This document shows positions 17,509-28,079 of a DNA stretch of 64,000 nt, piece by piece (the stretch's first letter is position 1; each line of letters starts with the position of its first letter). Below the pieces are notes generated by a model. It saw only the letters and a program-made list of their open reading frames with translations. It ran no database searches and was not told where the DNA came from. This DNA comes from Thermocatellispora tengchongensis (GTDB taxonomy: Bacteria; Actinomycetota; Actinomycetes; Streptosporangiales; Streptosporangiaceae). A program made the translations under genes and the position numbers. The stretch covers positions 40,697 through 104,696 of the forward strand of contig NZ_JACHGN010000033.1 of the NCBI RefSeq assembly GCF_014202315.1, given 5' to 3'.

Positions 17509-18680
17509 CCCGCTCATTCCCCGACGGCTTCCTGTGGGGAGCCGCGACCGCTGCGCACCAGGTCGAGGGCAACAACGTCAACAACGACCAGTGGCAGTTC
17601 GAACTCAGCGCCGCGGAACACGGCGTCCAGTTCAGCGGCGATGCCGTGGACGGCTATCACCGCTACGAGGAGGACATGCGGCTGCTCGCCGAAGCGGGCT
17701 GCAACGCCTACCGGTTCAGCCTGGAGTGGTCTCGCATCGAGCCGAGCCCGGGCAGGTTCTCCCGGGCGATGCTCGCCCACTACCGGCGCATGATCGAGAC
17801 GGCGAAGCGGCTGGGCCTCACACCGGTGGTCACCCTGCACCACTTCACGCATCCGATCTGGTTCGGAGAGAAGGGGGAGGCCTGGCTCGGAGAGGGCGCG
17901 ATCGAGGCGTTCGCCCGCTACGTGGAGCAGGCGTGCACGATCCTTGACGGCGTCGAGTGGGTCTGCACCATCAATGAGCCGAACATCGTCGCGGTCAACC
18001 ACGGGCAGCTACGCCGCATCGCCCGGGGGGAGGAGTACCAGTTCGTGGGGGCGCTGCCCGACGCCGAGATCGGCGAGGCACTGATCGCGGCGCATCGCGT
18101 TGCGGCGCCGCTCGTACGGCAGGCCACGGGGGCGAAGGTCGGCTGGACCGTCGCCAACCAGGCACTTGTCCCGGCTCCCGGCGGGGAGCGGAAACATGCC
18201 GAGATCCAGTACATCTGGGAGGACATGTATCTCGAACCGGCCCGCGACGACGACTTCGTCGGTGTGCAGTCGTACACCAGCCAGCCCGTCGATGAAAAGG
18301 GCGTCGTCCCGCATCCGCCCCACCCCGACAACACCCTCATGGGGTGGGCCTACCGGCCGGACGCGCTCGGCATCGCCGTACGCCACACTCACGACGTCGT
18401 GGGGGACGTGCCGATCCTCGTCACCGAGAACGGCATCGCCACCGCTGACGATCGGCGGCGCATCGCCTACACCGACGAGGCCCTGAATCACCTGCGCGAC
18501 GCGATGGATGACGGCATCGATGTCCGTGGCTACCTGCACTGGAGTCTGCTGGACAACTTCGAGTGGGGGCGGTGGGAGCCCACCTTCGGGCTCATCGCCG
18601 TAGACCGGGAAACCTTCGAACGCCGGCCGAAGCCGAGTCTCGCGTGGCTCGGGGGCATCGCCCGCGCCAACGCGGTCTGA
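17505..18680 (+). CDS. GH1 beta-glucosidase
   Basis: A 391-residue GH1 enzyme, shorter than the usual ~450. It has FLWGAATAAHQVEG (~9-22), the acid/base Glu158 in CTINEPN, the nucleophile Glu308 in VTENGIA, and HWSLLDNFEWGRW near the C-terminus. The GTG start overlaps the preceding stop (GTGA), showing translational coupling to the GH3 gene. No export signal, so it acts on imported glycosides with GH3. Last gene of the LacI-controlled operon, followed by a strong hairpin. Confidence 0.9.
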   Translation: MTRSFPDGFLWGAATAAHQVEGNNVNNDQWQFELSAAEHGVQFSGDAVDGYHRYEEDMRLLAEAGCNAYRFSLEWSRIEPSPGRFSRAMLAHYRRMIETAKRLGLTPVVTLHHFTHPIWFGEKGEAWLGEGAIEAFARYVEQACTILDGVEWVCTINEPNIVAVNHGQLRRIARGEEYQFVGALPDAEIGEALIAAHRVAAPLVRQATGAKVGWTVANQALVPAPGGERKHAEIQYIWEDMYLEPARDDDFVGVQSYTSQPVDEKGVVPHPPHPDNTLMGWAYRPDALGIAVRHTHDVVGDVPILVTENGIATADDRRRIAYTDEALNHLRDAMDDGIDVRGYLHWSLLDNFEWGRWEPTFGLIAVDRETFERRPKPSLAWLGGIARANAV

Positions 18681-18690
18681 AACCGGCAGA

Positions 18691-18720
18691 GCCACCGGAT
18701 CGAAGGTGCGATCCGGTGGC
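18691..18720 (+). terminator. hairpin terminator after the GH3/GH1 operon
   Basis: GCCACCGGATCG and CGATCCGGTGGC form a perfect 12-bp stem around loop AAGGTG, 10 nt after the GH1 stop. No U-run follows, as is common in actinomycetes. Confidence 0.8.
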
Positions 18721-18743
18721 TTGCCGATGCGGGACGGCCGTCC

Positions 18744-18940
18744 TCAGTTCAGCCGATTCCACTGAACCTCGGACAGTGCGCTCCTGACCTTGCGCGTGCC
18801 GAGGTCGATTGCGGCGGACTTCTGCATTTTCGTCAGCTTGGGAGCATCAGCGGTGCCGACGGCGCCGGCGGTGACGAGCGCTTGCGCGACTTCTCCGGCC
18901 GACTCCGGCGCTCCCGGGGACGAGACGCATGAGTGAAGGG
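18744..18940 (-). pseudogene. C-terminal remnant of an unrecognised gene
   Basis: The minus strand reads ~65 codons with coding-like composition, including EVAQALVTAGAVGTADAPKL and ending RSALSEVQWNRLN before a stop at 18744. Upstream the frame runs antisense into the formylglycine-generating enzyme, so the N-terminal part has been replaced. I do not recognise the family. It probably marks a rearrangement junction near 18940. Confidence 0.4.
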
Positions 18941-18954
18941 CCAGCGCGGCCCAG

Positions 18955-19644
18955 GTGGCGAAGAAGGCCGGCTTGTCGGCGGTCTTCCACACGCTGGTGC
19001 ACCCGCGCGCGGAGGTCGTCGGCCGCTCTGCGCGCGCTCCCTGGTGGCTCGGCGTCAAAGGCGCGAACTGGAAACACCCCGAAGGCCCGCAGTCAGACAT
19101 CCGCGAACGCGGAGACCACCCCGTCGTCCACGTGACCTGGAACGACGCCCAGGCATACTGCGCCTGGGCCGGCCGCCGGCTGCCCACCGAGGCCGAATGG
19201 GAACGCGCCTCGCGCGGCGGCCTGGAAGGCGCCCGCTACCCCTGGGGCGACGAACTCCTCGACCTCCTCGACGGCGACTGGCGGGTCAACATCTGGCAGG
19301 GCTCCTTCCCCGGCCACGACACCGGCGAGGACGGCTGGCACGGTACCGCGCCCGTGCGCACCTACCAGCCGAACGGCTACGGGCTCTGGCAGACCGTGGG
19401 CAACGTCTGGGAGTGGTGCGCGGACCCGTTCGACCCGCGCGCGTACGCCAAACGCGCCCGAGCGCAGGGGCCGGCGCGCAACCCCCGCTCCCAGGTGTCC
19501 CCGGTGCTCCGCGTGCTGCGCGGCGGCTCCTACCTCTGCCACGACTCCTACTGCAACCGCTACCGCAACGCCGCCCGATCGTCGAACACCCCCGGCTCCA
19601 GCATGGGCAACGCGGGTTTCCGCACAGTGGCACGTCAGGCGTAG
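18955..19644 (+). pseudogene. formylglycine-generating enzyme, N-terminally truncated
   Basis: 229 codons match the C-terminal three quarters of FGE/SUMF1, which converts a sulfatase active-site Cys to formylglycine. PEGPQSDIRERGDHPVVHVT, AYCAWAGRRLPTEAEWERAS and NVWEWCADPF are diagnostic. The catalytic pair is intact: Cys195 and Cys200 in GGSYLCHDSYC, followed by RNAARSSNTPGSSMGNAGFR. The first ~80 residues of the family (the GGTFxMGS region) are missing, and the GTG at 18955 lacks a convincing ribosome site. No sulfatase gene is nearby. Probably a broken gene cut at a junction with the minus-strand remnant; an expressed short form cannot be excluded. Confidence 0.7.
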
Positions 19645-20102
19645 CGCACGCCCGCGGTCACGCCACCATCGACGACGAACTCCGCTCCTGTGGAGTAGCC
19701 GGACTGCTCACCGGCCGGGCAGACGACCAAGGGCGTGACCATATCGGGCAGGCCCATGCGCGTGAGGGCGCCATGGGTGCGGTCCACGCCGGGCCCGGCT
19801 GGCGCCTGGGCGGCGACGACCGACCCCGTGCGGACGACGGCGCGGTTGAGCACCACCGACCCGAAGCCGATGAGGCAGCTGCCGATGACGGTGGCCCACT
19901 GCTCGGTGGTGTGCACGATCGTGCCGTCCTGGATGGAGGTGCGCTCGCCGATCTCTATGCGGCCGGAGTCGCCGCGCAGGACGGCGGTCGGCCGGACCGA
20001 GGACTCGGTGCCGATGATGACGCTTCCGATGACAACGGCGTCGGGATGGATGGCCTCGGGGTGAATCGTGGGCACCCGGTCACCGAGGGCGTAGACGGGC
20101 AT
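19635..20102 (-). pseudogene. chimera: gamma-carbonic anhydrase N-part fused to SDR C-part
   Basis: A 155-codon open frame joins two unrelated families. Residues ~1-100 are a hexapeptide-repeat gamma-carbonic-anhydrase/PaaY-like protein (PEAIHPDAVVIGSVIIG, RPTAVLRGDSGRIEIGERTS, SIQDGTIVHTT), but the VGHxxHLEG stretch with the metal-binding His residues is deleted between TVIGS and CLIGFGSVVLNRAVV. Residues ~107-155 (TRMGLPDMVTPLVV, STGAEFVVDGGVTAGVRYA) are the C-terminus of a short-chain dehydrogenase. The seam is near 19780-19795. It ends the minus-strand benzoate operon, 3 bp after the amidohydrolase gene. A functional protein is unlikely. Confidence 0.8.
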
Positions 20103-20105
20103 GAC

Positions 20106-20975
20106 TCACCTCTCCTGGTGCAGGCCCGCGTACACCTTCATGGCATTTCCGGCGAGCACGGCTCTGGCGGCGTCGTCCGGCAGCAGTTCGGCGACGGCGC
20201 GCGCGTTGGTGGCGATACCGGGGACGCCGGGCCAGTCGGTGCCGAAGATCCATTTGCGGGCCAGTCGGCCGAGGTCGAACTTGGCGTAGTACTCGGGCAG
20301 CCGTTTGGGCGGGAGGCCGGACAGCTCCAGCCAGACGGTCTCCTGGGACAGGGCGAGGAAGGCGGCCGCGTCGTACCACCAGCCGCGCCCGCCGTGGGCG
20401 AGCACCACGTTCAGGCCCGGGAAGTCGCGCACCACCGGGATGAGGTAGGCCGGGTCGGCGTTCTCGTTGGCCGCGCCGGGGAAGGAACTGGTGCCGCAGT
20501 GTACGACGAGCGGGACGCCGCGCTCCTCCAGCACCTGGTAGGCGGGGTAGAGGGCGGCGTCGTCGCAGCGGAACCCGCCGTGCACGGGGTGCAGCTTGAG
20601 CGCCGCCGCGCCGAGGTCGAGCTGGCGGCGCACCTCGGCGGCGAGCGGGAAGTGCAGGTGCGGGTTGACGTTGGCGACCGGGCGAAAGCGGGCCGGGTTG
20701 TACTCGGCGATCGGCAGCAGGTCCTCGAACGCCTGCATGCCGGTCGCCTTCGGGCTGTACTCGCAGAACAGCAGCGCCACGTCCACGCCCTGGGCGGCGA
20801 AGAGCGCGTCCAGGCGGGCCGGGCGCGGCCGGCCCTCGGGGTCCCAGACCTCCTCCAGCACGCCCTCTTCGCCGAAGTCGCGCGCCCAGCGCAGCCAGGC
20901 GGGTTTGAGCGTGCCGAGCAGGGGGACGTGCACGTGCGCGTCGATGAGGGGCAGCCCGTCGAGCATGTCCCTCAC
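20106..20975 (-). CDS. amidohydrolase-2 family metal-dependent hydrolase/decarboxylase
   Basis: A 289-residue TIM-barrel protein of the ACMSD/amidohydrolase-2 group, which holds decarboxylases and hydrolases of aromatic and ring-cleavage acids. The metal site appears complete: HVH in LIDAHVHVPL (~10-19), a His in LVVHCGTSS, another in VLAHGGRGWWYD and Asp in FGTDWPG. It overlaps the ferredoxin gene by 4 bp (ATGA) and is embedded in the benzoyl-CoA operon. It may act on a ring-fission product or a benzoate precursor; the substrate is not known. Confidence 0.78.
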   Translation of the reverse strand: MRDMLDGLPLIDAHVHVPLLGTLKPAWLRWARDFGEEGVLEEVWDPEGRPRPARLDALFAAQGVDVALLFCEYSPKATGMQAFEDLLPIAEYNPARFRPVANVNPHLHFPLAAEVRRQLDLGAAALKLHPVHGGFRCDDAALYPAYQVLEERGVPLVVHCGTSSFPGAANENADPAYLIPVVRDFPGLNVVLAHGGRGWWYDAAAFLALSQETVWLELSGLPPKRLPEYYAKFDLGRLARKWIFGTDWPGVPGIATNARAVAELLPDDAARAVLAGNAMKVYAGLHQER

Positions 20976-21301
20976 CTGCCCGCGACCATGGGGGTGTCCA
21001 CGCCGATCCGGCCCGTCTTGCGGGAGCCGCCGGGCACGCCCAGCGGCGTGTCCCGGCCGGGCAGCAGTTCGGCGAAGAAGCGATGGTTGTCCTCGACGAA
21101 TTCGGCGTGCTCGTCTGCGACCCGCCGGTCCTGGCTGATCGCCTCCACCGGGCAGACGGGTTCACAGGCGCCGCAGTCGATGCACTCCTTCGGGTTGATG
21201 TAGAGCTTGCGGTCGCCCTCGTAGATGCAGTCGACCGGGCACTCCTCGACACACGACTTGTCCATCACGTCGATACAGGGTGCGGCGATGACGTACGGCA
21301 T
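20972..21301 (-). CDS. 7Fe-type ferredoxin (FdxA-like)
   Basis: A 109-residue ferredoxin. Cys9, 17, 21 and 25 in PCIDVMDKSCVEECPVDCIY and the second set in KECIDCGACEPVCPVEAI bind a [3Fe-4S] and a [4Fe-4S] cluster, as in mycobacterial/Streptomyces FdxA. It is 15 bp downstream of a ferredoxin reductase gene and in the same operon as boxC and bclA, so it likely carries electrons from the reductase to the BoxB epoxidase. Confidence 0.9.
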   Translation of the reverse strand: MPYVIAAPCIDVMDKSCVEECPVDCIYEGDRKLYINPKECIDCGACEPVCPVEAISQDRRVADEHAEFVEDNHRFFAELLPGRDTPLGVPGGSRKTGRIGVDTPMVAGR

Positions 21302-21316
21302 GGTGAGAACTCCTGG

Positions 21317-22294
21317 TCAGGCCGGGGCGGGCTGGTCGGTCGAGTGCCCCGGGAAGAGCTGGGCGGCGGGATCGAGGTGCACCGCGGCGTTGTTGACGGC
21401 CGTGGCCACCTCGCCGAAGCCGGTCGCGATCAGGCGGACCTTCCCGCCGTAGTCGGCGATGTCGCCGGCGGCGAAGATGCCGGGCACATTGGTGCGCATC
21501 GCCGAGTCCACGACGAGGTGGCGGTTGTCGTGCAGGTCGAGGCCCCACTCCCGCAGCGGCCCGAGGTCGGCGATGAAGCCGAGGGCCGCGACGAGCCGCT
21601 GGCAGGGGAGGGTGATGCCGGTGCTGAGCTCGATCCGTTCCAGCCGGTCGCCGCCTACGGTGCCGGTGACCTGCGCGTCGGTGATGATCTCGACGGGCGA
21701 GGTCTTGAGCCGCTCGACCGAGGCGTGATGGGCGCGGAACGCGGCGCGGCGGTGGACGAGCGTGACGCTCCGCGCGACGGGGTGGAGCATGAGGGCCCAG
21801 TCCACGGCGCTGTCGCCGCCGCCGACGACGACCACGTCCCGGCCGGTGTAGTCCGCGCTGTCGGGCACGAAATAGTCGAGTCCCCTGCCCAGGAACTCCT
21901 CCCCGGCGGGAAGAGGGCGGGGGGTGAAGGTGCCGATGCCGCCGGTCACGATGACGGCCCTGGCGGCGATCTCGGTGCCGGCGCTGGTCTTCACCACGAA
22001 CCGGCCGCCGGGTGGCCGTTCGAGGCGCTGGGCTTCTTCGCCCAGCACGTAGACCGGGTCGTACGGGGCGGCCTGCTCGACCAGGTTGGCGATGAGGCGG
22101 CGGCCGGAGACCGCGGGGAGGCCGGCGATGTCGTAGATCTGCTTCTCCGGATACATCGCGCTGACCTGGCCGCCCACTTGGTTCAGTGAGTCGACGACCG
22201 CAGTGCGGAGTCCGCGGACCCCGGCGTAGTAGGCGCCGAAGAGTCCCACGGGCCCGGCTCCGATGATCAACACGTCGGTGTCGATCGGATTCAC
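21317..22294 (-). CDS. ferredoxin-NADP+ reductase (thioredoxin-reductase-like)
   Basis: A 325-residue flavoprotein of the TrxR-like FNR family: FAD motif VLIIGAGPVGLFGAYYAG (~8-25), NADPH motif DVVVVGGGDSAVDWALML (~150-167), and TNVPGIFAAGDIADY (~278-292). The redox-active CxxC of thioredoxin reductases is absent, as expected for an FNR. The GTG start (22294) overlaps the ligase stop and follows AGGAGG. With the adjacent ferredoxin it probably supplies reducing power to benzoyl-CoA epoxidase, replacing the fused reductase BoxA. Confidence 0.87.
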   Translation of the reverse strand: MNPIDTDVLIIGAGPVGLFGAYYAGVRGLRTAVVDSLNQVGGQVSAMYPEKQIYDIAGLPAVSGRRLIANLVEQAAPYDPVYVLGEEAQRLERPPGGRFVVKTSAGTEIAARAVIVTGGIGTFTPRPLPAGEEFLGRGLDYFVPDSADYTGRDVVVVGGGDSAVDWALMLHPVARSVTLVHRRAAFRAHHASVERLKTSPVEIITDAQVTGTVGGDRLERIELSTGITLPCQRLVAALGFIADLGPLREWGLDLHDNRHLVVDSAMRTNVPGIFAAGDIADYGGKVRLIATGFGEVATAVNNAAVHLDPAAQLFPGHSTDQPAPA

Positions 22295-23858
22295 GGGCGG
22301 GCCTCCTGCGTGAGCAGCTCCCGGATGCGGAAGCGCTGGATCTTTCCGGTAGCGGTCTTGGGCAGCTGGTCGAGGAAGATCACCTGGCGTGGGCGTTTGA
22401 AGGCGGCCAGGCCGTCGCGGCACCACTGGATCAGCTCCTCCGCGGTGACCTTCTCCTGGACGACGACGCACGCGACCGGTTTGTCGAGCCCGTGTTCGTC
22501 GGCCAGGCCGACCACGGCGGCTTCCTTGACCGCGGGATGTTCCAGCAGGCGGCTCTCGACCTCCACTGGAGAGACCCAGATGCCGCCCGCCTTGAGCAGA
22601 TCGTTGCTGCGGCCCAGGCAGGTGTAGTAGCCGTCGGGGGAACGGACGTAGGTGTCGCCGGTGCTGAGCCACTCGCCGGCGAACACGGCGCGGCTGGCAT
22701 CGGTCCGCCGCCAGTAGCCCAGCGCGATGGACGCACCGCGCACATGCAGCGAGCCGGGCTCGCCGTCGGGTACGAGGCCGCCGTCGGCGTCGCGCAATTG
22801 GATGTCGTAGCCGGGCACCGGGCGCCCCGTCGTGCCGGGGCGCACCTCGCCGGGCCTGTTGGACAGGAAGATGTGCAGCGCCTCGGTGGAGCCGATGCCA
22901 TCGATGATCTCGACGCCGAAGCGGTGGGTGAACCGCTCCTGGAGCGGCGGGGGCAGGGCTTCTCCCGCCGAGATGCCCAGCCGCACCGATTTGAAGGAGT
23001 CCTCGGGCAGGTCGCCGGAGAGCAGGGCGGCGTAGAAGGTGGGGACCCCGAAGAACAACGTCGGCCGGTCGGCGGTCAGGCGCTCGGCGGTCACGGCGGG
23101 GGTGGGACGGCGCGGCTCCAGCAGCGTCGCCGCGCCCGCCGACAGGGGGAAGAACATCGAGTTGCCGATGCCGTAGGCGAAGAAGAGCTTGGCGATGGAG
23201 AAGCAGACGTCGTCAGGCTGGATGCCGAGCACCTGGTCGCCGTAGGTCTCGCACACGTGCCGGATGTTGGCGTGACGGTGCATCGCGCCCTTGGGGGCAC
23301 CGGTTGTGCCAGAGGTGTAGAGCCACAGCGCCCAGGAGTCCTCGGACGTGGCGGCGGGCCGGCGCAGCTCGGACGGCGCCCGCTCGCCCTCCGCGACGAG
23401 GTCCTGCCAGGTCAGTGAGGTGATGCCGGCGGGGGCCGGCAGCGGCATGCAGCCGTCGCACACCAGGTGGCGCACCTCGGGCGCCATGGTGAGCGCCTCC
23501 TGTACCTGAGGGCCGTACTCGGGGCTCGCCACCACCACGCAGGCGCCGCAGTCGGCGATGATCGTGCCGAGTTCCTTGGCGCCCAGCATGGTGGAGACCG
23601 GCACGGCGACGAACCCGCCGCAGAACGCCGAGAGAATGCCGCTGAACATGGGTACGTCGTCGTTGGTGACGAACAGCACCCGGTCGTCGCGCCGCAGGCC
23701 CAGCCCGCGCAGGCCCGCGGTGACCAAGCCGACCAGCTCCGACAGACCGGCGTAGGTGAGCGTCGTCCCGGCTCGTACCGCGAGCCGGTCCCCGCGGCCT
23801 TCCCGCACGTGGCGGTGGGTGAGCCAGACGCCGGCGTTGAACTGTGTACCGCTCATGT

Positions 23859-23862
<4 letters not shown>
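22291..23862 (-). CDS. bclA: benzoate-CoA ligase
   Basis: A 523-residue AMP-forming ligase of the benzoate-CoA ligase family, activating benzoate to benzoyl-CoA. It shows the P-loop LYTSGTTGAPKGAMHRH (~183-199), the A5-type motif DGIGSTEALHIF, the hinge GRSNDLLKAGGIWVSP and the C-terminal catalytic Lys in LPKTATGKIQRF. SIAKLFFAYGIGNSMFFPL matches benzoate rather than fatty-acid ligases. It overlaps boxC and the reductase gene by 4 bp each, so all are one operon. Confidence 0.9.
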
Positions 23863-25562
<1,700 letters not shown>

Positions 25563-25722
25563 GTCGATATTCGACGAACAGGCAAAGATACGTCAAGACT
25601 TCGTAGTATTTCTTGTCGGGGTCGCGGTCTTCAGGAGAAGGGGTACCTCGATGGTTTTCATGGAGGCGGGCCCGACCTGGCAGAATGCGCGTCATCAGAG
25701 CGTCGAACGACAGGAGGGCGAT
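25563..25722. promoter_or_regulatory. divergent boxC / paaX-like promoter region
   Basis: A 160-bp gap between two divergently transcribed genes, relatively AT-rich for this window. It contains the palindrome GTCGATATTCGAC (25563-25575) directly at the boxC start. The neighbouring PaaX-type repressor would be expected to bind here in the absence of benzoyl-CoA or a related thioester; this is inference. Confidence 0.5.
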
Positions 25723-26604
25723 GTGGCCTCGCGCGCACCGCGCCCGGACATCGAGCAGGCGGCCGAGCCCGCCGCACGGCAGCGAGAGAAGGGCTCGGCC
25801 AGCGCCCGCTCGCTGTTGCTGACGGTGCTGGGTGAGTTCGTGCTCCCGCGCGAGGGCGAGGCATGGACGGGCAGCCTGATCGAAGCGCTGGGAGCGCTCG
25901 GTGTGGAGGAGAAGTCCGCCCGCCAGGCGTTGTCCCGCACCGCCGCCGAGGGCCTGCTGGAGTCCGTGCGCCACGGCCGCAAGGTGCGCTGGAACCTGAC
26001 CGAGACGGGGGACCGTCTGCTGCGCGAGGGGACCGAGCGCATCTACGGCTTCATGCGCGGCCCTCACACCTGGGACGGACGCTGGCTCGTCCTCACGGCC
26101 GGCGTCCCGGAGAGCCAGCGGCGGTTGCGTCACCGCCTGCGCACCAAGCTCACCTGGCTGGGGCTCGGCTCCCCCGCACCCGCGCTCTGGGTCATCCCCG
26201 ACGCCTCGAAGGAGGCCGCCGTCCGCGAGGTCATCCGCGACCTCGACCTCACCGACCGGGCCTACGCCTGGACGGGTCCCTCGGCCGAGATCGGTGACAC
26301 CGCCAAGCTCATCAACGCCGCGTGGGATCTCGACGACGTCGAGAAGCGGTATCTCGGCTTCATCGAGAGCTTCGAGGGCCAGGCGGCGAGCTCGGACCGG
26401 GAGGCGTTCGTGCACCAGGTACTGATGATCCAGGAGTGGCGGCGCTTCCCCTTCCTCGATCCCGACCTGCCGGCCGAGCTGCTCGACCACGACTGGCCGG
26501 GCCCGCGGGCGGCGGCGGTCTTCCATGACCTGCACAGCCGGTGGCACCGGCGTGCCCAGGCCGAGTGGGACCGGATGGAGGAGGAGGCCGCCACGCGGCA
26601 CTAG
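25723..26604 (+). CDS. PaaX-family transcriptional repressor
   Basis: A 293-residue regulator of the PaaX family, which senses aryl-CoA esters. It has an N-terminal winged HTH (SLIEALGALGVEEKSARQAL, then SRTAAEGLLESVRHGRKVRW) and the PaaX effector and C-terminal domains (RYLGFIESFEG, FVHQVLMIQEWRRFPFLDPD, LPAELLDHDWPG). GTG 25723 is chosen because AGGAGGG lies 4 nt upstream; longer in-frame starts lack a site. It stands between boxC and boxB and should control both. Its stop codon overlaps the boxB stop in CTAG. Confidence 0.88.
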   Translation: MASRAPRPDIEQAAEPAARQREKGSASARSLLLTVLGEFVLPREGEAWTGSLIEALGALGVEEKSARQALSRTAAEGLLESVRHGRKVRWNLTETGDRLLREGTERIYGFMRGPHTWDGRWLVLTAGVPESQRRLRHRLRTKLTWLGLGSPAPALWVIPDASKEAAVREVIRDLDLTDRAYAWTGPSAEIGDTAKLINAAWDLDDVEKRYLGFIESFEGQAASSDREAFVHQVLMIQEWRRFPFLDPDLPAELLDHDWPGPRAAAVFHDLHSRWHRRAQAEWDRMEEEAATRH

Positions 26605-28079
26605 ATGAGCCCTTCGTCGGCCAGGTGCACGTAGTCGAACTCGACCGGCTGGTCGTTGATGCCCGTCTTCGGCGGGGCGATCCAGCCGGCGAACTTGCCG
26701 TACTCGTACTCGGGGATCATCAGGGAGGCGACCTTCTCGCGGTCCTCGGGGGTGGGCAGCCATTCGGCGGCGCGGGCGTTCCAACCGGCCTCGTCCACGA
26801 CCTCGCCCTGCGGCGTGATGTGGTGGCCGGCGTACACGCCGACCTTGCGGAAGAAGCCCTCGTGCGGCAGGTACAGCCGCTCTTCCAGGCCGGCGTCCTC
26901 TAGCGCCTGATTCCAGCGGCGAACGCCGTTGGCGCAGTCGGCGACGTACTCGTCGCGCAGGTCGAGGTTGAGGGCGCTGAGCATCGGCACGGTCTTGGTC
27001 GTGATCCGTCCGTCCTCGACGTAGCGCAGCTCGCGGGTGGCGTCGAGCAGGACGTGGTCGTCCTTGCGCCGCGTCTCCATCCAGCGGCCCTTCAGGCCGG
27101 AGGTGTAGTAGTTGCCGGCGTTGGTGGACTGCTCGGAGCCGAACAGGTCCATCGACACCGCGAACTGGAAGTTCAGGTACTTCTGGATGATGTCCAGCGG
27201 AATGCCGCCATGAGGGAGGACGTCGTCGGTGTCGTGGCGCTTCATCAGCTCGGCGGTGCGCTCCAGCACCCGCTGCACGCCGGTGGTGCCCACGAACATG
27301 TGGTGGGCCTCCTCCTTCAACATGAACTCGCACGTGCGCGCGAGCGGGTCGAACGCCGACTCCTTGAGGGTGCCGAGCTGATACTTGCCGTCGCGGTCGG
27401 TGAAGTAGGTGAACATGAAGAACTGCAGCCAGTCGGTGGTCTCCTCGTTGAAGGCGCCCAGGATGCGGGGGGCGTCGAGGTCGCCGGAGTTGCGCTTGAG
27501 GAGCTGCTCGGCCTCCTCCCGGCCCTCCCTGCCGAAGTAGGCGTGCAGCAGGTAGACCATCGCCCACAGGTGGCGGCCCTCCTCCACGTTGACCTGGAAC
27601 AGGTTGCGCAGGTCGTAGATGCTGGGCGCGGTGTGGCCGAGAATGCGCTGCTGCTCCACCGAGGCGGGCTCGGTGTCGCCCTGGATGACGATGAGCCGCA
27701 TCAGGTCGGCGCGGTGCTCGCCGGGCACCTCCTGCCAGGCGGGCTCGCCCTTGTGCTTGCCGAAGTTGACCTTGCGGTCGGGGTCGCGCTCGGCCAGGAA
27801 GATGCCCCAGCGGTATTCGTCCATCGGGACGTGGTCGAAGTGGGCCCAGCCGTCACGGCCGACGGCTACGGCGGTGCGCAGGTAGACGTCCTTCGTCGGC
27901 AGGGCCGGGCCGAGCTGCTTCCACCAGTCCAGGAACTTGGGCTGCCAGCCTTCGAGAGCGCGCTGCAGGCGACGATCACTGGCCAGGTCGACGTTGTTGG
28001 GGATGCGCTCGCTGTAGTCCACGCGGCTGAGCGGGCCGCTGGGGAGGGGGGCGGCGCCGGTACGGGAATCGATGCTCAT
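26601..28079 (-). CDS. boxB: benzoyl-CoA 2,3-epoxidase subunit BoxB
   Basis: A 492-residue di-iron monooxygenase that epoxidises the ring of benzoyl-CoA with O2. Ferritin-like ligand motifs are visible: VIQGDTEPASVEQQ, FQVNVEEGRHLWAMVYLL, FNEETTDWLQFFMF and LKEEAHHMFVGTTG. Length matches BoxB. ATG 28079 follows GGAGAG. The gene is on its own transcript, convergent with paaX and sharing its stop (CTAG). Partners are the ferredoxin and reductase of the other operon. No BoxD-type aldehyde dehydrogenase gene is in the window. Confidence 0.93.
   Translation of the reverse strand: MSIDSRTGAAPLPSGPLSRVDYSERIPNNVDLASDRRLQRALEGWQPKFLDWWKQLGPALPTKDVYLRTAVAVGRDGWAHFDHVPMDEYRWGIFLAERDPDRKVNFGKHKGEPAWQEVPGEHRADLMRLIVIQGDTEPASVEQQRILGHTAPSIYDLRNLFQVNVEEGRHLWAMVYLLHAYFGREGREEAEQLLKRNSGDLDAPRILGAFNEETTDWLQFFMFTYFTDRDGKYQLGTLKESAFDPLARTCEFMLKEEAHHMFVGTTGVQRVLERTAELMKRHDTDDVLPHGGIPLDIIQKYLNFQFAVSMDLFGSEQSTNAGNYYTSGLKGRWMETRRKDDHVLLDATRELRYVEDGRITTKTVPMLSALNLDLRDEYVADCANGVRRWNQALEDAGLEERLYLPHEGFFRKVGVYAGHHITPQGEVVDEAGWNARAAEWLPTPEDREKVASLMIPEYEYGKFAGWIAPPKTGINDQPVEFDYVHLADEGLI

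Noticed and set aside
14842..17517. 891-codon minus-strand frame opposite the second GH3
   Set aside because: Shadow of the GH3 gene; no recognisable motif.
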